From: an uncultured Terriglobus sp.
Lineage (GTDB): Bacteria; Acidobacteriota; Terriglobia; Terriglobales; Acidobacteriaceae
NCBI GenBank assembly: GCA_937859825.1
Contig: CALMAP010000290.1
Coordinates: 383 to 22,515, forward strand
DNA: 22,133 bases
Reading direction: 5' to 3'
Part shown: in pieces, positions 1 through 7,354 of the stretch
How the letters are laid out: every line of letters starts with the position of its first letter
How positions within the stretch are numbered: position 1 is the stretch's first letter
Program-made: the position numbers and the translations under genes
Notes under the pieces: model-generated
Databases searched by the model: none
What the model saw: the letters and a program-made list of their open reading frames with translations, nothing else
Told to the model about the DNA's origin: nothing

Positions 1-684
1 GTTGATCTTGAACTCGGAGGTGGTGTTGATCGACGGCTGAAAGGTGATCTGGTTCTGCACCAGGTCGTTCAGGTTGACGCCGTTGATCTGGAAGTTGACC
101 GAGTCATCGCGATTGCCCGCGGTGATAAAGCTGTTTGCGCCCAGGCCGCGGCTCGGCGCGGTCAGGTTGCCGTTCGCGGGAGCCGTGACGCCGCCGGGCG
201 TGAGCACCGTAAGGTCGAGGAAGTGGCGGCCGTTCAGCGGCACCTCCTGCACGGTAAGGCGGTCGATGACCTGGCCCACCGTAATCGACTCGGAGTCGAT
301 GAGCGGCGAGGCGGATTCCACCTGCACCGTTTCGCCGGCGGACTCAAGCTTCAGAGGAATGTCGAGGCCGGTCTTCGCGTCCACCAGCAGCGTGATCTTC
401 TGCACAGTGTAGGCACCAAAACCCGTCGCCGTGACCTTTACGGAGTAGTCGCCCGGCGGCAGCGAAGGTGCGGTATACAGGCCGGAGCGGTCTGAAGTGA
501 TGATGCGCTCCACCCCTGTGCCGATGTTGCGCACCACCAGTTGCGCACCAGGTACGACTGCGCCGGCAGGGTCGGTGACCGTGCCCGAAAGCGTTGCGGT
601 GGACTGCGCCATCGCAGTGGAAACGGAAACGGCGGCAACCGCGATGGCACCGACGGCAGCGCGATGGTGGATTCGAGAGAACAT
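1..684 (-). CDS. TonB-dependent receptor, N-terminal part (truncated by window edge)
   Basis: The reading frame starts at the ATG at 684-682, preceded by a GGAGG site, and stays open to base 1, giving 228 residues with no stop. Residues 1-27 form a signal peptide ending in AMAQ. Residues 28-115 look like a carboxypeptidase-regulatory-like beta-sandwich (SGTVTDPAGAVVPGA, then YTAPSLPPGDYSVKVTATGF). After this come ETVQVES and PLNGRHFLDLTVLTPGG, then NFQINGVNLND, typical of the start of an Oar-like plug domain. Proteins of this class are outer-membrane transporters, usually about 1000-1200 residues, for large substrates taken up with TonB energy. The substrate cannot be told from this piece. 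It shares its architecture with the complete receptor at 17149-20607 but is clearly a different gene. The barrel lies outside the window. Confidence 0.93.
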   Translation of the reverse strand, partial: MFSRIHHRAAVGAIAVAAVSVSTAMAQSTATLSGTVTDPAGAVVPGAQLVVRNIGTGVERIITSDRSGLYTAPSLPPGDYSVKVTATGFGAYTVQKITLLVDAKTGLDIPLKLESAGETVQVESASPLIDSESITVGQVIDRLTVQEVPLNGRHFLDLTVLTPGGVTAPANGNLTAPSRGLGANSFITAGNRDDSVNFQINGVNLNDLVQNQITFQPSINTTSEFKIN

Positions 685-955
685 TAAGACCTCCAGTACA
701 AAAACGTCAGGGTGCGCGGCAGTGCCACTCGGGGGGAAGAACCTGGTTCGTACGAAAAGCGAGAGAGAAGCGCCGGAGATGCCGACGCGAAAGCGCAACA
801 TGCGCGATCACTGCAGAGTTGCGGAATCGGCTGAAAATGTTCGAGCCGGTTAGGAACGTGCGAGACTGCTATTCGGTTGAGGCTTGTTGGCCGTAATATA
901 TCAAACATTCACCCCTGCTACTCTCAGCATTCACTTCTCTTTCCGGAGATTGTTC
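685..955. other. Divergent intergenic region between receptor and peptidase
   Basis: These 271 bases separate two genes transcribed away from each other and must hold both promoters. A perfect 10-base palindrome, TTCGTACGAA, lies at 747-756 and could be a regulator site. A TAATAT stretch at 894-899 resembles a -10 box for the peptidase gene, but no matching -35 box is visible. No coding frame here is convincing. Confidence 0.4.
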
Positions 956-3199
956 ATGCGCCCCATTTCTGCCCTGTTTGCCCTAAGCGCCTTTGTAGGG
1001 TCATTCGTCGCCGCTGCGCAGCAGAATGGCGCAACACTGGAGAGCGACCTGCGCCGCCTGGTAGAGACGCCAGCGGTCACGGGATACGAAGGACCGGTGA
1101 TTGCCGCAATCGAAAAGGAACTCACGCCGTTTCACCCCGTGCGCGACGCACTCGGCAATCTGACTGTGACCTTCGGTACCGGAGCGCCGCATCGTCTCAT
1201 CGCGGCTCCGGTAGACGAGCCCGGATACGTCGTGAGCGCGATTCAGCCGGACGGCTACGCCCGCCTGCAACGGCTGCCCCAGTCAGGCATGCCCGCGCAC
1301 TGGAATGAGCTGAACAACGCGCAGCCCATGCTGGTAGAGGCACGCGACGGCACGCTGCACTCCGCGATTACCGCCGGACTCTCGATCCATCTGGAACCAG
1401 GCAGGGCTGATGTGCCCAACGCCGACGACATCGACCACCTTTATCTCGACCTGGGCGCGCGCGGCGCGGACGAGGCGCGCGGCGCAGGCATCGACGTGTT
1501 GAGCCCCGTAGCCGCGGAACGGCATCTGCTGCGCGTCGGCAACACGCAGTGGAGCGGCACCGCCGTGGGTGACCGCTACGCCGCTGCCGTTCTGCTGCAG
1601 CTTGCGCGCGCGCTCGGCAAAGGCGCGTTGACGAAACAGGGCACGACTACCATTGCGTTTGTGGTGCAGCAGTGGGCCGGTTCGCGCGGACTGACGCGCA
1701 TGGTGGAGGCACTGCACCCTGATGAGCTGCTGTACCTTGGGCGCATTCGCCCGGTTGCGCCGCGTGGTGCAGGTGCGACCCCGGCTCTGCCCGAACGTGA
1801 TACCAATCCTGAACCCGCGCTGGGCGCCGGGATTGTGGCATCCTCCGCAGGCGCCGACGCTTCCCCTGACGCGCTCGCAAAGGAGTTTTCCAGCAAGGAA
1901 ACACGGCAGGCCGCGCCTGTGCTGGTGCGCGGCTACGGCCCTGCGGTGCCGCTGCCCGCACCGGCCATCCCCCTGAGTGTGCCTCTGCTTTACCCGCTCA
2001 CCGCGGGCGAGACGCTGCACGAGCGCGACGTCCAGGCACTGCTGGTGTTGCTGGGCATGCATGTTGGTGCGGCGGTGCCGGTGCACGCCGTCGTTGCAGC
2101 CCAACCCATGCCGTATGCCGCTCCGACTGCGCGTTTCTCCAATGCTCCGACACCTGAAACCGCCCTGCAGGCGCTGGTGGAAGGGTACGGTGTAAGCGAG
2201 CAGGAGCGCATGACCCGCGAGACCGTCGAACGGCTGCTGCCGGCGTGGGCGCATCCTGAGACGGACAGCGGCGGTAACCTGGTTCTGCGGCTTGGTGCTG
2301 CCAACAAGGCCGCTTCGTCGAAGCAGCCGGAAGGCATCGTTTTCATGGCGCACACCGACGAACTCGGCTTTCGCATTCGCGCCATCAATGCAAACGGCAC
2401 CCTTGAGCTCGACAACAAGGGCGGCGGATCGCCCGCCTTCTTCTGGGGGCACCCCGCGCTGGTACACACCGGCACGGGCATGCGCGGCGGCGTGGTGACG
2501 CTTCCGGAGAACTGGGAGTCGCCGCAGTTCAAGTTTCCCGGTGACTTCCGCATCGCCGCGAAGCTCTACGTGGGTGCCTCTTCCTTGCAGCAGGTGGAGG
2601 CGCTTGGCATCAAGGCCGGCGACCAGGTGACCATTCCAAAGCGTTACCGCCCGCTGCTCGGCGACACAATCTCCGCACGGAGTCTGGATGACCGTGTTGG
2701 CTGCGCTGCCATGGTGCGCGCTGTGTGGGAGCTTGGGCCGGACACGAAGCGCGACGTGACCTTTGTCTGGTCCACCCGTGAGGAGCTTGGTCTGCTGGGT
2801 GCGGGCGAGTTCGCCGCCGCTTCGAACAAGGCGAACCGCACTCCGGCAACGGTGTTCGCGATCGACACCTTCGTCTCATCGGATTCACCCATCGAAAGTC
2901 ATCGCTTTGCCGATGCACCGATCGGCAGCGGCTTTGTGGTGCGCGCCATCGACAACAGCAATATCGCCGCATGGCCGCTGGTGCAGCGCGTTGAGGCGCT
3001 GGCCAAAAAGCACAATATCCCCGTGCAGTATGGCATCACGGGAGGCGGCAACGATGGCGCGACCTTCCAGCGTTACGGCTCAGCCGATGTGCCGCTGAGC
3101 TGGCCGCTGCGTTACTCGCACTCACCGGGAGAGGTGATCGACACCCGCGATCTGGATGCATTGAGCAGCATCGTTACGGTACTTGCACGGGAGTGGTAG
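956..3199 (+). CDS. Exported M42-type metallopeptidase with a degenerate N-terminal duplicate domain
   Basis: The chosen ATG follows a GGAG site by seven bases and gives a 747-residue protein whose first 21-23 residues are a signal peptide (ending VAAAQQ). The frame stays open further upstream, but that adds a sequence unlike an export signal. The C-terminal half (about 415-747) carries the full M42 aminopeptidase set: AHTDELGF (H466), SLDDRVG (D578), REELGLLGA (E609, E610), AIDT (D637) and YSHSPGE (H722), which in this family bind two metal ions and supply the catalytic glutamate. The N-terminal half (about 25-370) aligns with the same landmarks but has lost the ligands: APVDEPGY has proline 85 for histidine, AVGDR has glycine 205 for aspartate, and QQWAG replaces the Glu-Glu pair. 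A conserved stretch near 338-368 (IPLSVPLLYPLTAGETLHERD) mirrors VPLSWPLRYSHSPGE but lacks its histidine. It probably removes N-terminal residues from peptides outside the cytoplasm. Usual M42 enzymes have about 350 residues, one domain and no signal peptide. Confidence 0.92.
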   Translation: MRPISALFALSAFVGSFVAAAQQNGATLESDLRRLVETPAVTGYEGPVIAAIEKELTPFHPVRDALGNLTVTFGTGAPHRLIAAPVDEPGYVVSAIQPDGYARLQRLPQSGMPAHWNELNNAQPMLVEARDGTLHSAITAGLSIHLEPGRADVPNADDIDHLYLDLGARGADEARGAGIDVLSPVAAERHLLRVGNTQWSGTAVGDRYAAAVLLQLARALGKGALTKQGTTTIAFVVQQWAGSRGLTRMVEALHPDELLYLGRIRPVAPRGAGATPALPERDTNPEPALGAGIVASSAGADASPDALAKEFSSKETRQAAPVLVRGYGPAVPLPAPAIPLSVPLLYPLTAGETLHERDVQALLVLLGMHVGAAVPVHAVVAAQPMPYAAPTARFSNAPTPETALQALVEGYGVSEQERMTRETVERLLPAWAHPETDSGGNLVLRLGAANKAASSKQPEGIVFMAHTDELGFRIRAINANGTLELDNKGGGSPAFFWGHPALVHTGTGMRGGVVTLPENWESPQFKFPGDFRIAAKLYVGASSLQQVEALGIKAGDQVTIPKRYRPLLGDTISARSLDDRVGCAAMVRAVWELGPDTKRDVTFVWSTREELGLLGAGEFAAASNKANRTPATVFAIDTFVSSDSPIESHRFADAPIGSGFVVRAIDNSNIAAWPLVQRVEALAKKHNIPVQYGITGGGNDGATFQRYGSADVPLSWPLRYSHSPGEVIDTRDLDALSSIVTVLAREW

Positions 3200-3246
3200 G
3201 ACCCGCCGTCGCAAATTGACGTATGCTCTCGAAGAGTCATTTCGGT

Positions 3247-3266
3247 CTGTACGGTGAACCGTACAG
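3247..3266. promoter_or_regulatory. Perfect inverted repeat, candidate GntR operator
   Basis: The arms CTGTACGGT and ACCGTACAG match perfectly over nine bases around a two-base GA spacer. The site ends two bases before the AGGAGG ribosome binding site (3268-3273) of the GntR-family gene at 3282. A TTGACG sequence at 3216-3221 could be a -35 box, with no clear -10 box. A palindrome overlapping the transcript start of a regulator gene suggests autoregulation, usually repression; this is inferred from position and symmetry only. A similar palindrome lies at 20701-20717. Confidence 0.6.
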
Positions 3267-3281
3267 CAGGAGGCGGCACCG

Positions 3282-3974
3282 GTGTTCACCCCCGAGAACC
3301 TGTTGGTCGACAACCTGTCAGTCAAAGAAACCTCAGAAAACCTGACAGAGCTCGCGCACCGCTCGATCAAGCGTTACATCCTGAGCGGTCAACTCACGGC
3401 GGAGTCACGGCTGACCGAAGACTTTTTTGCACGGCAGCTTGGCATCAGCAAGTCGCCGGTTCGCGAGGCGCTGAATACCCTGCAAAGCGAGGGGTTCTTG
3501 CGCATCGAGCCGCGGCGCGGAGCTTACGTGTATCGCTTCTCCGCAAAGGAAGTAGCCGACCTGTACGATCTGCGCGAGGCGCTTGAGGTTTTTGCTGCCG
3601 CAACCGTGCAGATAACCCCGAAACTCGTGGAGACGCTTCGTCAAAGTGTGGAGCGGACCTGCCACCTCATTTACGACGACCGTAAGTCCGAGCACATCGA
3701 AGAGGACATCCGCTTCCACCAGGCAATTGTCGCCGGCACCGGCAACCAGGAGCTGGTGCAGGTGCATAGCACCATCCAGAACAAGCTTTGGCTTTGCCGC
3801 TGCCAGACCTACCGGCTCACCTCACCGGACACGCCGGAGTCGCACCACCGCATCAGCGAGGCGCTCGCCATGGGCGACCGCGCCGCAGCGGAAGAGGCGA
3901 CACGAAGGCACATTCGCGCGGTACGCGACATGCTGGTCGCCGACCTGGAGCGCGCGCAAGAGCCGACGTATTAG
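3282..3974 (+). CDS. GntR-family transcriptional regulator, FCD (FadR-type) subfamily
   Basis: The GTG start follows AGGAGG by eight bases and gives 230 residues. Residues about 23-84 form the winged helix-turn-helix (LTEDFFARQLGISKSPVREALNTL, written here only as its landmarks LTEDFFARQLG, SPVREAL and GFLRIEPRRGAYV). Residues about 92-222 form the helical FCD effector domain. The likely metal ligands of this domain are visible as D142 and H146 (EDIRFHQAI), H188 (SHHRISEA) and H210 (RRHIRAV). Such proteins bind DNA as dimers and release it or bind it more tightly on sensing small organic acids or related metabolites; the effector here is unknown. The gene lies 82 bases after the peptidase gene and has its own palindromic site, so it is probably self-regulated and may control nearby or distant genes, including the TonB receptor at the other end of the window. 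Confidence 0.95.
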   Translation: MFTPENLLVDNLSVKETSENLTELAHRSIKRYILSGQLTAESRLTEDFFARQLGISKSPVREALNTLQSEGFLRIEPRRGAYVYRFSAKEVADLYDLREALEVFAAATVQITPKLVETLRQSVERTCHLIYDDRKSEHIEEDIRFHQAIVAGTGNQELVQVHSTIQNKLWLCRCQTYRLTSPDTPESHHRISEALAMGDRAAAEEATRRHIRAVRDMLVADLERAQEPTY

Positions 3975-3975
3975 A

Positions 3976-4000
3976 GCAGTTCTCCTGCAGTACGAACTGC
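3976..4000 (+). terminator. Stem-loop after the GntR gene, possible terminator
   Basis: GCAGTTC (3976-3982) pairs with GAACTGC (3994-4000) around an 11-base loop, directly after the stop codon at 3974. An alternative pairing uses the two CTGCAG copies at 3985-3990 and 3997-4002. No T-run follows, so intrinsic termination is uncertain. Confidence 0.35.
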
Positions 4001-4073
4001 AGCCCTGGATGTGCTCCTGATGCGTGTCTAGAGGTTTCCGGGGCTGTAAGCCCTCAGGGGTGCTGGTCGGGTC

Positions 4074-4091
4074 AGTGGCCTGAAGGCCACT
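4074..4091. repeat. Short GC-rich hairpin in the convergent intergenic region
   Basis: AGTGGCC and GGCCACT form a perfect seven-base stem with a TGAA loop. A smaller stem (GGGCT/AGCCC, 4041-4053) lies just before it. It sits between the convergent ends of the GntR gene (3974) and the glyoxalase-fold gene (4152). It may be a REP-like dispersed repeat or a two-way terminator; no T-run supports the latter. Confidence 0.4.
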
Positions 4092-4151
4092 ACTCCCTCC
4101 CACTCAAGGCCACGCTTGCAGAAGCTTCTGCAACATGCAAGTTTGCGGAGG

Positions 4152-4937
4152 TTACTTCTTCTCAGAATGCAGCGCAAAGATGCCACCCTGCGGATCGTTG
4201 CCGATGGCGATCCACGTGCCACCCGGAACTTCGTGCGGGCCCATGAAAATCTGTCCGCCTGCCGTCTTCACGCGTTCAATAGCGCCATCGAGCCTGTCGA
4301 CATAAAAGTAAAAGAGCCAATGCGTGGGCATCTCTCCGCCCATCTTGCCGCAGGAGCCGCCGGTGACGGGTTCGTCGCTCGACGAGAACATCTGGTAGGT
4401 ACCGTTCGGACCCATGTCTATCGCTTCGCCGCGCTTCCAGCCGAACTGCTTCTCGTACCAGGCAAAGTTCTGCTCCGGGTTGTCGCTGTGCAGCTCCTGC
4501 CAGGAGACGTTGCCTGGCGTGTTCGTCGCAATCTTTGCCGGCTCCTGCTGCTGCGGGAAGGGCTTCATGATGCAAAAGAAACCACCTTCAGGATCGGTGA
4601 CGACAGCAAAGCGGCCAACGGTGGGAATGTCCTGCGGTCCGCGCCGCACCGAGCCGCCGGAAGACGCGATCTCGTTTGCGGTCTTGTCGGCGTCGTCGGT
4701 AGAAATGTAGCCAACCCAGTGGGGCTTGGCGTGCCCGGGCACGTCTGTTGGCATGGTCATGATGCCAGCCACACCGCGATCACCCGCGCTGGCGACCAGG
4801 TAGCGGGGGCCGCCGTATGCGCCGGGGTATTCGGAGATTTTCCAGCCGAGCACATCGCCGTAGAACTTCGCCGCACCATCCTGATCGGGCGTCATCAATT
4901 CGTACCAGAACCAGTCGTGAAGCTTCGGCTCTGCCAT
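4152..4937 (-). CDS. VOC-superfamily protein with two glyoxalase-like domains
   Basis: The ATG at 4937-4935 has a GAGGAGA site five bases upstream and gives 261 residues. Two tandem glyoxalase/bleomycin-resistance-type domains are visible: residues about 8-125 (WYELMTPDQDGAAKFYGDVLGW to VVTDPEGGFFCIMKP, given here only by its ends) and about 145-258 (WQELHSDNPEQNFAWYEKQFGW region to IAIGNDPQGGIFALH). This layout matches the widespread CFP30B-like (27 kDa antigen) family. The VOC fold binds a metal in many members, but the substrate of this branch is unknown, so no reaction should be assigned. No signal peptide is seen, so it is probably cytoplasmic. It is transcribed divergently from the gene at 5099 across 161 bases. 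Confidence 0.93.
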   Translation of the reverse strand: MAEPKLHDWFWYELMTPDQDGAAKFYGDVLGWKISEYPGAYGGPRYLVASAGDRGVAGIMTMPTDVPGHAKPHWVGYISTDDADKTANEIASSGGSVRRGPQDIPTVGRFAVVTDPEGGFFCIMKPFPQQQEPAKIATNTPGNVSWQELHSDNPEQNFAWYEKQFGWKRGEAIDMGPNGTYQMFSSSDEPVTGGSCGKMGGEMPTHWLFYFYVDRLDGAIERVKTAGGQIFMGPHEVPGGTWIAIGNDPQGGIFALHSEKK

Positions 4938-5098
4938 TCCGTTTCTCCTCATCCGAATCGGTCTGTGTTTCTGCGCGTATCGACTATACGCGCGGTGGTG
5001 AAACGCGACAATGGATAAGAATGGCACGCGGGGAGAGTAAGCGGCATCCGGAGAATTCCTCTGCAATCCCATTCCGATGAGACTGCGAGTACCCACCG

Positions 5099-5884
5099 AT
5101 GACAGACGACTTCATCGAATTCTGGCGGTGCTTTCAGGCAGAACCTGGCCTGCTGAACGTGCACCCGGACGATCGCGTCTGGATGGAGCGGCACTGGCCC
5201 ACCGCCCTGGCTGAACCCTGTCGTGACTGGAAGAGCTACCGGCATAGTGAACGTTTCGGAAGCCGCGATACCCACATGCACCTTTCGCTGTTGCCGGTGC
5301 CATTCTGGGGCGACCTGCGCCGCGCCAACGTGATCGTATGCCTGGCGAACGCTGGTTTCGACAACACGCTCTACTATCTGGAATCGCACCCCGAATTTCG
5401 TGAGCACCACCTGCGCGTGCTGCGGCAGAAATGCGAAGGCATGGACTTTCCATTGATCCATTTGGACCCGCGCTTCGGCTGGTCCGGGCCGTTCCAGTGG
5501 TGGGAGACGCGGCTGCGCCCGATCCTTACCGAGCTGCAATTGGACGGGCATAGCTACCTGGAAGCGCTTCGCATCTTGTCCCAGCAAGTGGCGGTGGTAC
5601 AGGTCTTTCCATACCACTCGCTGGACGGCTCAAAGCTGAAGGGCAAGAGCGGGCCGCGCCGCATGCCCAGCGTGCTTGCCGCGCAGCGCTACCTGGCCGG
5701 TGTAACACAGCGGGGCGAACAGCTTGTGGTGCTAATGCGCAGCCACGCCGATTGGCTAACAGACGCGTGCGCCGCGCCAGGAAAGAACTTCGTGCACGGG
5801 CCTCGACTGCAGGGCGTGTCGTTTCATCCACGTTTTGCGGCGGGTGCGGCCATGCTGGAGCGTATACGAAACGGGCTCCGTTAG
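5099..5884 (+). CDS. Conserved-looking protein of unknown function, possibly uracil-DNA-glycosylase-like fold
   Basis: The frame gives 261 residues from the only upstream-limited ATG (a stop lies 21 bases before it). The ribosome binding site is weak. I do not recognise the family with confidence. The segment PVPFWGDLRRANVIVCLANAGFDN (landmarks PFWGD, VIVCLANAGFD) resembles the core strand and active-site loop of the uracil-DNA-glycosylase superfamily, where a related NPG-type motif is usual. Later come FPYHSLDGSKLKG and QLVVLMRSHADW, a beta-strand followed by an Arg-Ser pair. There are many Trp, His and Arg residues, no signal peptide and no membrane segment. It precedes nadA by 153 bases on the same strand but shows no functional link to NAD synthesis. 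The fold suggestion is only an inference from short motifs. Confidence 0.82.
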   Translation: MTDDFIEFWRCFQAEPGLLNVHPDDRVWMERHWPTALAEPCRDWKSYRHSERFGSRDTHMHLSLLPVPFWGDLRRANVIVCLANAGFDNTLYYLESHPEFREHHLRVLRQKCEGMDFPLIHLDPRFGWSGPFQWWETRLRPILTELQLDGHSYLEALRILSQQVAVVQVFPYHSLDGSKLKGKSGPRRMPSVLAAQRYLAGVTQRGEQLVVLMRSHADWLTDACAAPGKNFVHGPRLQGVSFHPRFAAGAAMLERIRNGLR

Positions 5885-6037
5885 TACCGTCTACCTTCAC
5901 AATCTGTTCTTTCCTCGGAGCCCTCGCTCCGGTTCGCGAATCTAATACCTGGACCCGAGTGTCCCTGCGCGCTGCGGTTAAGCCGACGCGGCAGAATCCA
6001 GTGGAGCGGCCATGCCGCCTGCGAGGAGACCTCCATC

Positions 6038-7354
6038 TTGAATGCTTCGTCGAGCACCCTAGAATTCCCGGTTTCCGATCCACTCAGCTACACGGCGCCT
6101 GTGGCCAGTACCTGCAGCTCCGGCCTGAGCGCCGCGCCGTGGACCTTCGACGGCGGTGTACACACCTATGGGCCGGGTGCGTCGCTGCTGGACATCATTC
6201 CCTCAGCCGCTCCACGACAGGGCGAGCTGCCGGACGAGTATCGGCGCGCTTCGGCTTCGGATCTTGACCTGCGCATCCGCGCGGCAAAGCTGGCGCTGGG
6301 TGAGCGGCTCGTCATTCTCGGCCACTTCTACCAGCGCGATGAGGTGGTGCAGTACGCCGACTTCGTGGGCGACAGCTTTCAGCTCGCGCAGGCGGCGAAG
6401 ACGAGGCCGGATGCCGAGGCGATCGTCTTCTGCGGCGTGCACTTCATGGCGGAGACGGCGGACATGCTCTCGCGGCCCGACCAGTCGGTGATCCTGCCCA
6501 ATCTGGCAGCGGGCTGCTCCATGGCCGACATGGCCGATCTGGACTCCGTGACGGAGTGCTGGGAGCAACTGGAGGAGCTCTTCGGCACGGAACCTGACGC
6601 AGAAGGGCGGCAACCGGTCCTTCCCGTCACCTACATGAACTGCTCGGCCGCGCTGAAGGCTTTTTGCGGCGAACACGGCGGTGTGGTCTGCACCTCTTCA
6701 AACGCCGCGACCGTTTTGAAGTGGGCGTTCGAGCGCGGCCAGCGCGTACTCTTTTTCCCGGACCAGCACCTTGGCCGCAACACCGCCAAAGCGATGGGCA
6801 TTCCGCTGGAGCAGATGCCCATGTGGGACCCACGTAGACCTCTCGGCGGCAGCAGCGCGGAGACCCTGCGCAATGCAAAGGTGCTGCTATGGCACGGCTT
6901 CTGTTCCGTGCACAAGCGCTTCACGGTAGACCAGATCCGCCAGGCGCGCGCGCAGCATCCGGGCGTGCGCGTGATTGTGCACCCGGAGTGCCCGATGGAC
7001 GTGGTGGACGCAGCGGACGAGTCCGGCTCCACCGATTCCATTCGCAAGGCGATCGAGGGCGCAACGGAGCCCACGGCCTTTGCCATCGGTACTGAAGTCA
7101 ACCTCGTCCAGCGGCTTGCGGCGCAGAACCCGCGTCACACCATCTTCTGCCTCGACCCGGTGATCTGCCCGTGCTCGACCATGTACCGCATTCATCCCGG
7201 CTACCTTGCCTGGGTGCTCGAGGCATTGGAGCGGGGAGAGGTGCTGAACCGCATCGCCGTGCCGGAAGCCACCGCCGCCAACGCGCGGATCGCGCTCGAA
7301 CGGATGCTGGCATTGAAGCCGCCCGCGCAGCCTGCCACCGGAGCGGCATTATGA
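6038..7354 (+). CDS. nadA: Quinolinate synthase NadA
   Basis: NadA condenses iminoaspartate with dihydroxyacetone phosphate to quinolinate using a [4Fe-4S] cluster. The gene starts with TTG, nine bases after AGGAG (6024-6028); no ATG or GTG in frame near the start would keep the conserved N-terminus. The 438-residue product is of the long NadA type with about 80 extra N-terminal residues. The three expected cluster cysteines are visible as C202 (YMNCSAALK), C318 (HPECPMDVV) and C377 (ICPCSTMYRIHP, with C379 as a near alternative). VILGHFYQRDEVV (92-104) and ADFVGDSFQLA (107-117) are further family landmarks. Its TGA overlaps the nadB ATG as ATGA, so the two are translationally coupled. The rare TTG start may keep its translation low. 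Confidence 0.97.
   Translation: MNASSSTLEFPVSDPLSYTAPVASTCSSGLSAAPWTFDGGVHTYGPGASLLDIIPSAAPRQGELPDEYRRASASDLDLRIRAAKLALGERLVILGHFYQRDEVVQYADFVGDSFQLAQAAKTRPDAEAIVFCGVHFMAETADMLSRPDQSVILPNLAAGCSMADMADLDSVTECWEQLEELFGTEPDAEGRQPVLPVTYMNCSAALKAFCGEHGGVVCTSSNAATVLKWAFERGQRVLFFPDQHLGRNTAKAMGIPLEQMPMWDPRRPLGGSSAETLRNAKVLLWHGFCSVHKRFTVDQIRQARAQHPGVRVIVHPECPMDVVDAADESGSTDSIRKAIEGATEPTAFAIGTEVNLVQRLAAQNPRHTIFCLDPVICPCSTMYRIHPGYLAWVLEALERGEVLNRIAVPEATAANARIALERMLALKPPAQPATGAAL

Noticed and set aside
694..700. CAGTACA near the first TonB receptor, like half of the palindromes at 3247 and 20701
   Set aside because: Only one half-site is present, with no matching TGTAC arm at the right distance; expected by chance.
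1283..2467. Long minus-strand open frame (394 codons) opposite the peptidase gene
   Set aside because: It lies opposite a clearly functional gene in GC-rich DNA; its translation is rich in Arg, Gly, His and Cys with no domain.
3216..3244. Full promoter for the gntR gene
   Set aside because: TTGACG fits a -35 box, but no sequence at 16-18 bases matches a -10 box well enough.
4116..5018. Plus-strand open frame of 300 codons opposite the glyoxalase-fold gene
   Set aside because: The minus-strand protein has two clear VOC domains and a good ribosome binding site; the plus frame has neither.
5916..5931. CGGAGC/GCTCCG stem with a four-base loop before nadA, considered as terminator or riboswitch part
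   Set aside because: The stem is short, has no T-run, and no other riboswitch elements are visible around it.
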